Below are positions 63,588 through 64,000 of a DNA stretch of 64,000 bases, in pieces (the first letter of the stretch is position 1; each line of letters opens with the position of its first letter). The stretch covers positions 4,129,501 through 4,193,500 of the forward strand of contig CP077096.1 of the NCBI GenBank assembly GCA_014268975.2, read 5' to 3'. The notes beneath the pieces were generated by a model that saw only the letters and a program-made list of their open reading frames with translations, was not told the origin of the DNA and made no database searches. The position numbers and the translations under genes were made by a program. Source of the DNA: Pseudomonas wayambapalatensis. GTDB lineage: Bacteria > Pseudomonadota > Gammaproteobacteria > Pseudomonadales > Pseudomonadaceae.

Positions 63588-63606
63588 ATCAAGCAGCCTG
63601 ACCCCC

Positions 63607-63762
63607 TTTGTGGGAGTCGCGGTTCGGCGCCCCGACTGGTGCCGCGATCGGACGCGACGCGGCCGCAAACCAGGCCGCCGGGATGTCTCTGGAACACCGC
63701 GGTGACTGGGTTGCGGCCGCTTCGCGCCCGATCGCGGCACGAGGCCGCTCCCACAGGGATGG
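63607..63762. repeat. REPIN-like inverted repeat of a different REP subtype
   Basis: TGTGGGAGTCGCGG at the left and CCGCTCCCACAG at the right are REP-type ends. Inside, TGCCGCGATCGG (starting about 63640) pairs with CCGATCGCGGCA (about 63729-63740), and CGGCCGCAA pairs with TTGCGGCCG. It separates the convergent small periplasmic gene and the gene at the right edge. Confidence 0.7.
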
Positions 63763-63766
63763 GGGG

Positions 63767-64000
63767 TTATTCTGCCTTCGGCGTACGCTTCTTCAGCGGT
63801 GCCAGGCCATCGGAGCTGGCCAGCGGCGCGTTCGGGCGCGGCTTGGCGGTTGGTTTGCGCTTGGCGGCGGTCTTCTTCTCGCCGGTCTTCTTGTCGACCT
63901 TTTTCTTCTTCGCGCCAACCGCCTTGCCCGAAGCCTTGACCTTCTTCGGCCCGCTGTAGGTGCCCTTGACCTCCTTGATGACGCGGCGCTCGAACTGCTG
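63767..64000 (-). CDS. Lysine-rich C terminus of an unidentified protein (5' part outside window)
   Basis: The last 77 codons of a minus-strand gene are visible: QQFERRVIKEVKGTYSGPKK followed by a long Lys/Ala/Pro-rich basic tail ending LKKRTPKAE. Such tails occur on RNA-binding proteins (pseudouridine synthases, ribonucleases, helicases), but nothing here identifies the enzyme. Confidence 0.6.
   Translation of the reverse strand, partial: QQFERRVIKEVKGTYSGPKKVKASGKAVGAKKKKVDKKTGEKKTAAKRKPTAKPRPNAPLASSDGLAPLKKRTPKAE

Overview
The window is a stretch of a GC-rich Pseudomonas chromosome, most likely from the P. putida group. The evidence is the gene content (class II DAHP synthase, TrkH, PlpD, RecQ with a C-terminal extension, Aer, a guanidinobutyrase locus), REP/REPIN elements of the P. 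putida type, and a LapA-type adhesin with its own type I exporter. No rRNA or tRNA gene was seen.

Left part (1-18.3 kb): mostly housekeeping genes. In order: a spermidine-synthase-like gene cut by the window edge, class II DAHP synthase, a YcaQ-family DNA glycosylase, a Spy/CpxP-like protein with a CpxA-like sensor kinase but no adjacent response regulator, a nitroreductase, TrkH, two AraC regulators, a DUF962 membrane protein, an LpxH-like phosphoesterase, an EamA exporter, a SelW-like protein, the type Vd autotransporter PlpD, a SlyA-like regulator with a good operator, RecQ, a YecA-family protein and a DUF454 protein.

Adhesin locus (18.3-31 kb): a 2388-residue surface protein faces, across a 480-bp AT-rich divergent region, a TolC - ABC exporter - HlyD operon. 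The protein has an N-terminal retention module with a LapG-type site, Cys-bearing tandem repeats, a von Willebrand A domain, RTX repeats and a C-terminal secretion signal. It looks like a complete c-di-GMP/LapD/LapG-type adhesion system; lapD and lapG themselves are not in the window.

Metabolic and signalling part (31-42 kb): a DTW-domain tRNA modification enzyme, Aer, a gbuA/gbuR-like guanidinobutyrase locus with a Na+/solute symporter, a 42-residue ORF resembling the PA1414 locus, a divergent LysR/MFS pair, a DUF3077 gene with a structured leader and a coupled 25-residue ORF, and an EamA transporter.

Accessory part (42-63.2 kb): a broken IS66 transposase, a DUF3077 remnant, a MITE-like element, and a two-partner contact-dependent inhibition locus, cdiB - cdiA (5085 codons) - Imm8-type cdiI. 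Downstream lies an orphan toxin/immunity cassette. Its toxin is a predicted zinc-dependent deaminase, and it carries a 740-bp copy of the cdiA 3' region that could support toxin switching by recombination. The toxin ends and immunity genes are visibly AT-richer than their surroundings. The right edge has a small periplasmic protein, a REP element and the lysine-rich tail of an unidentified gene.
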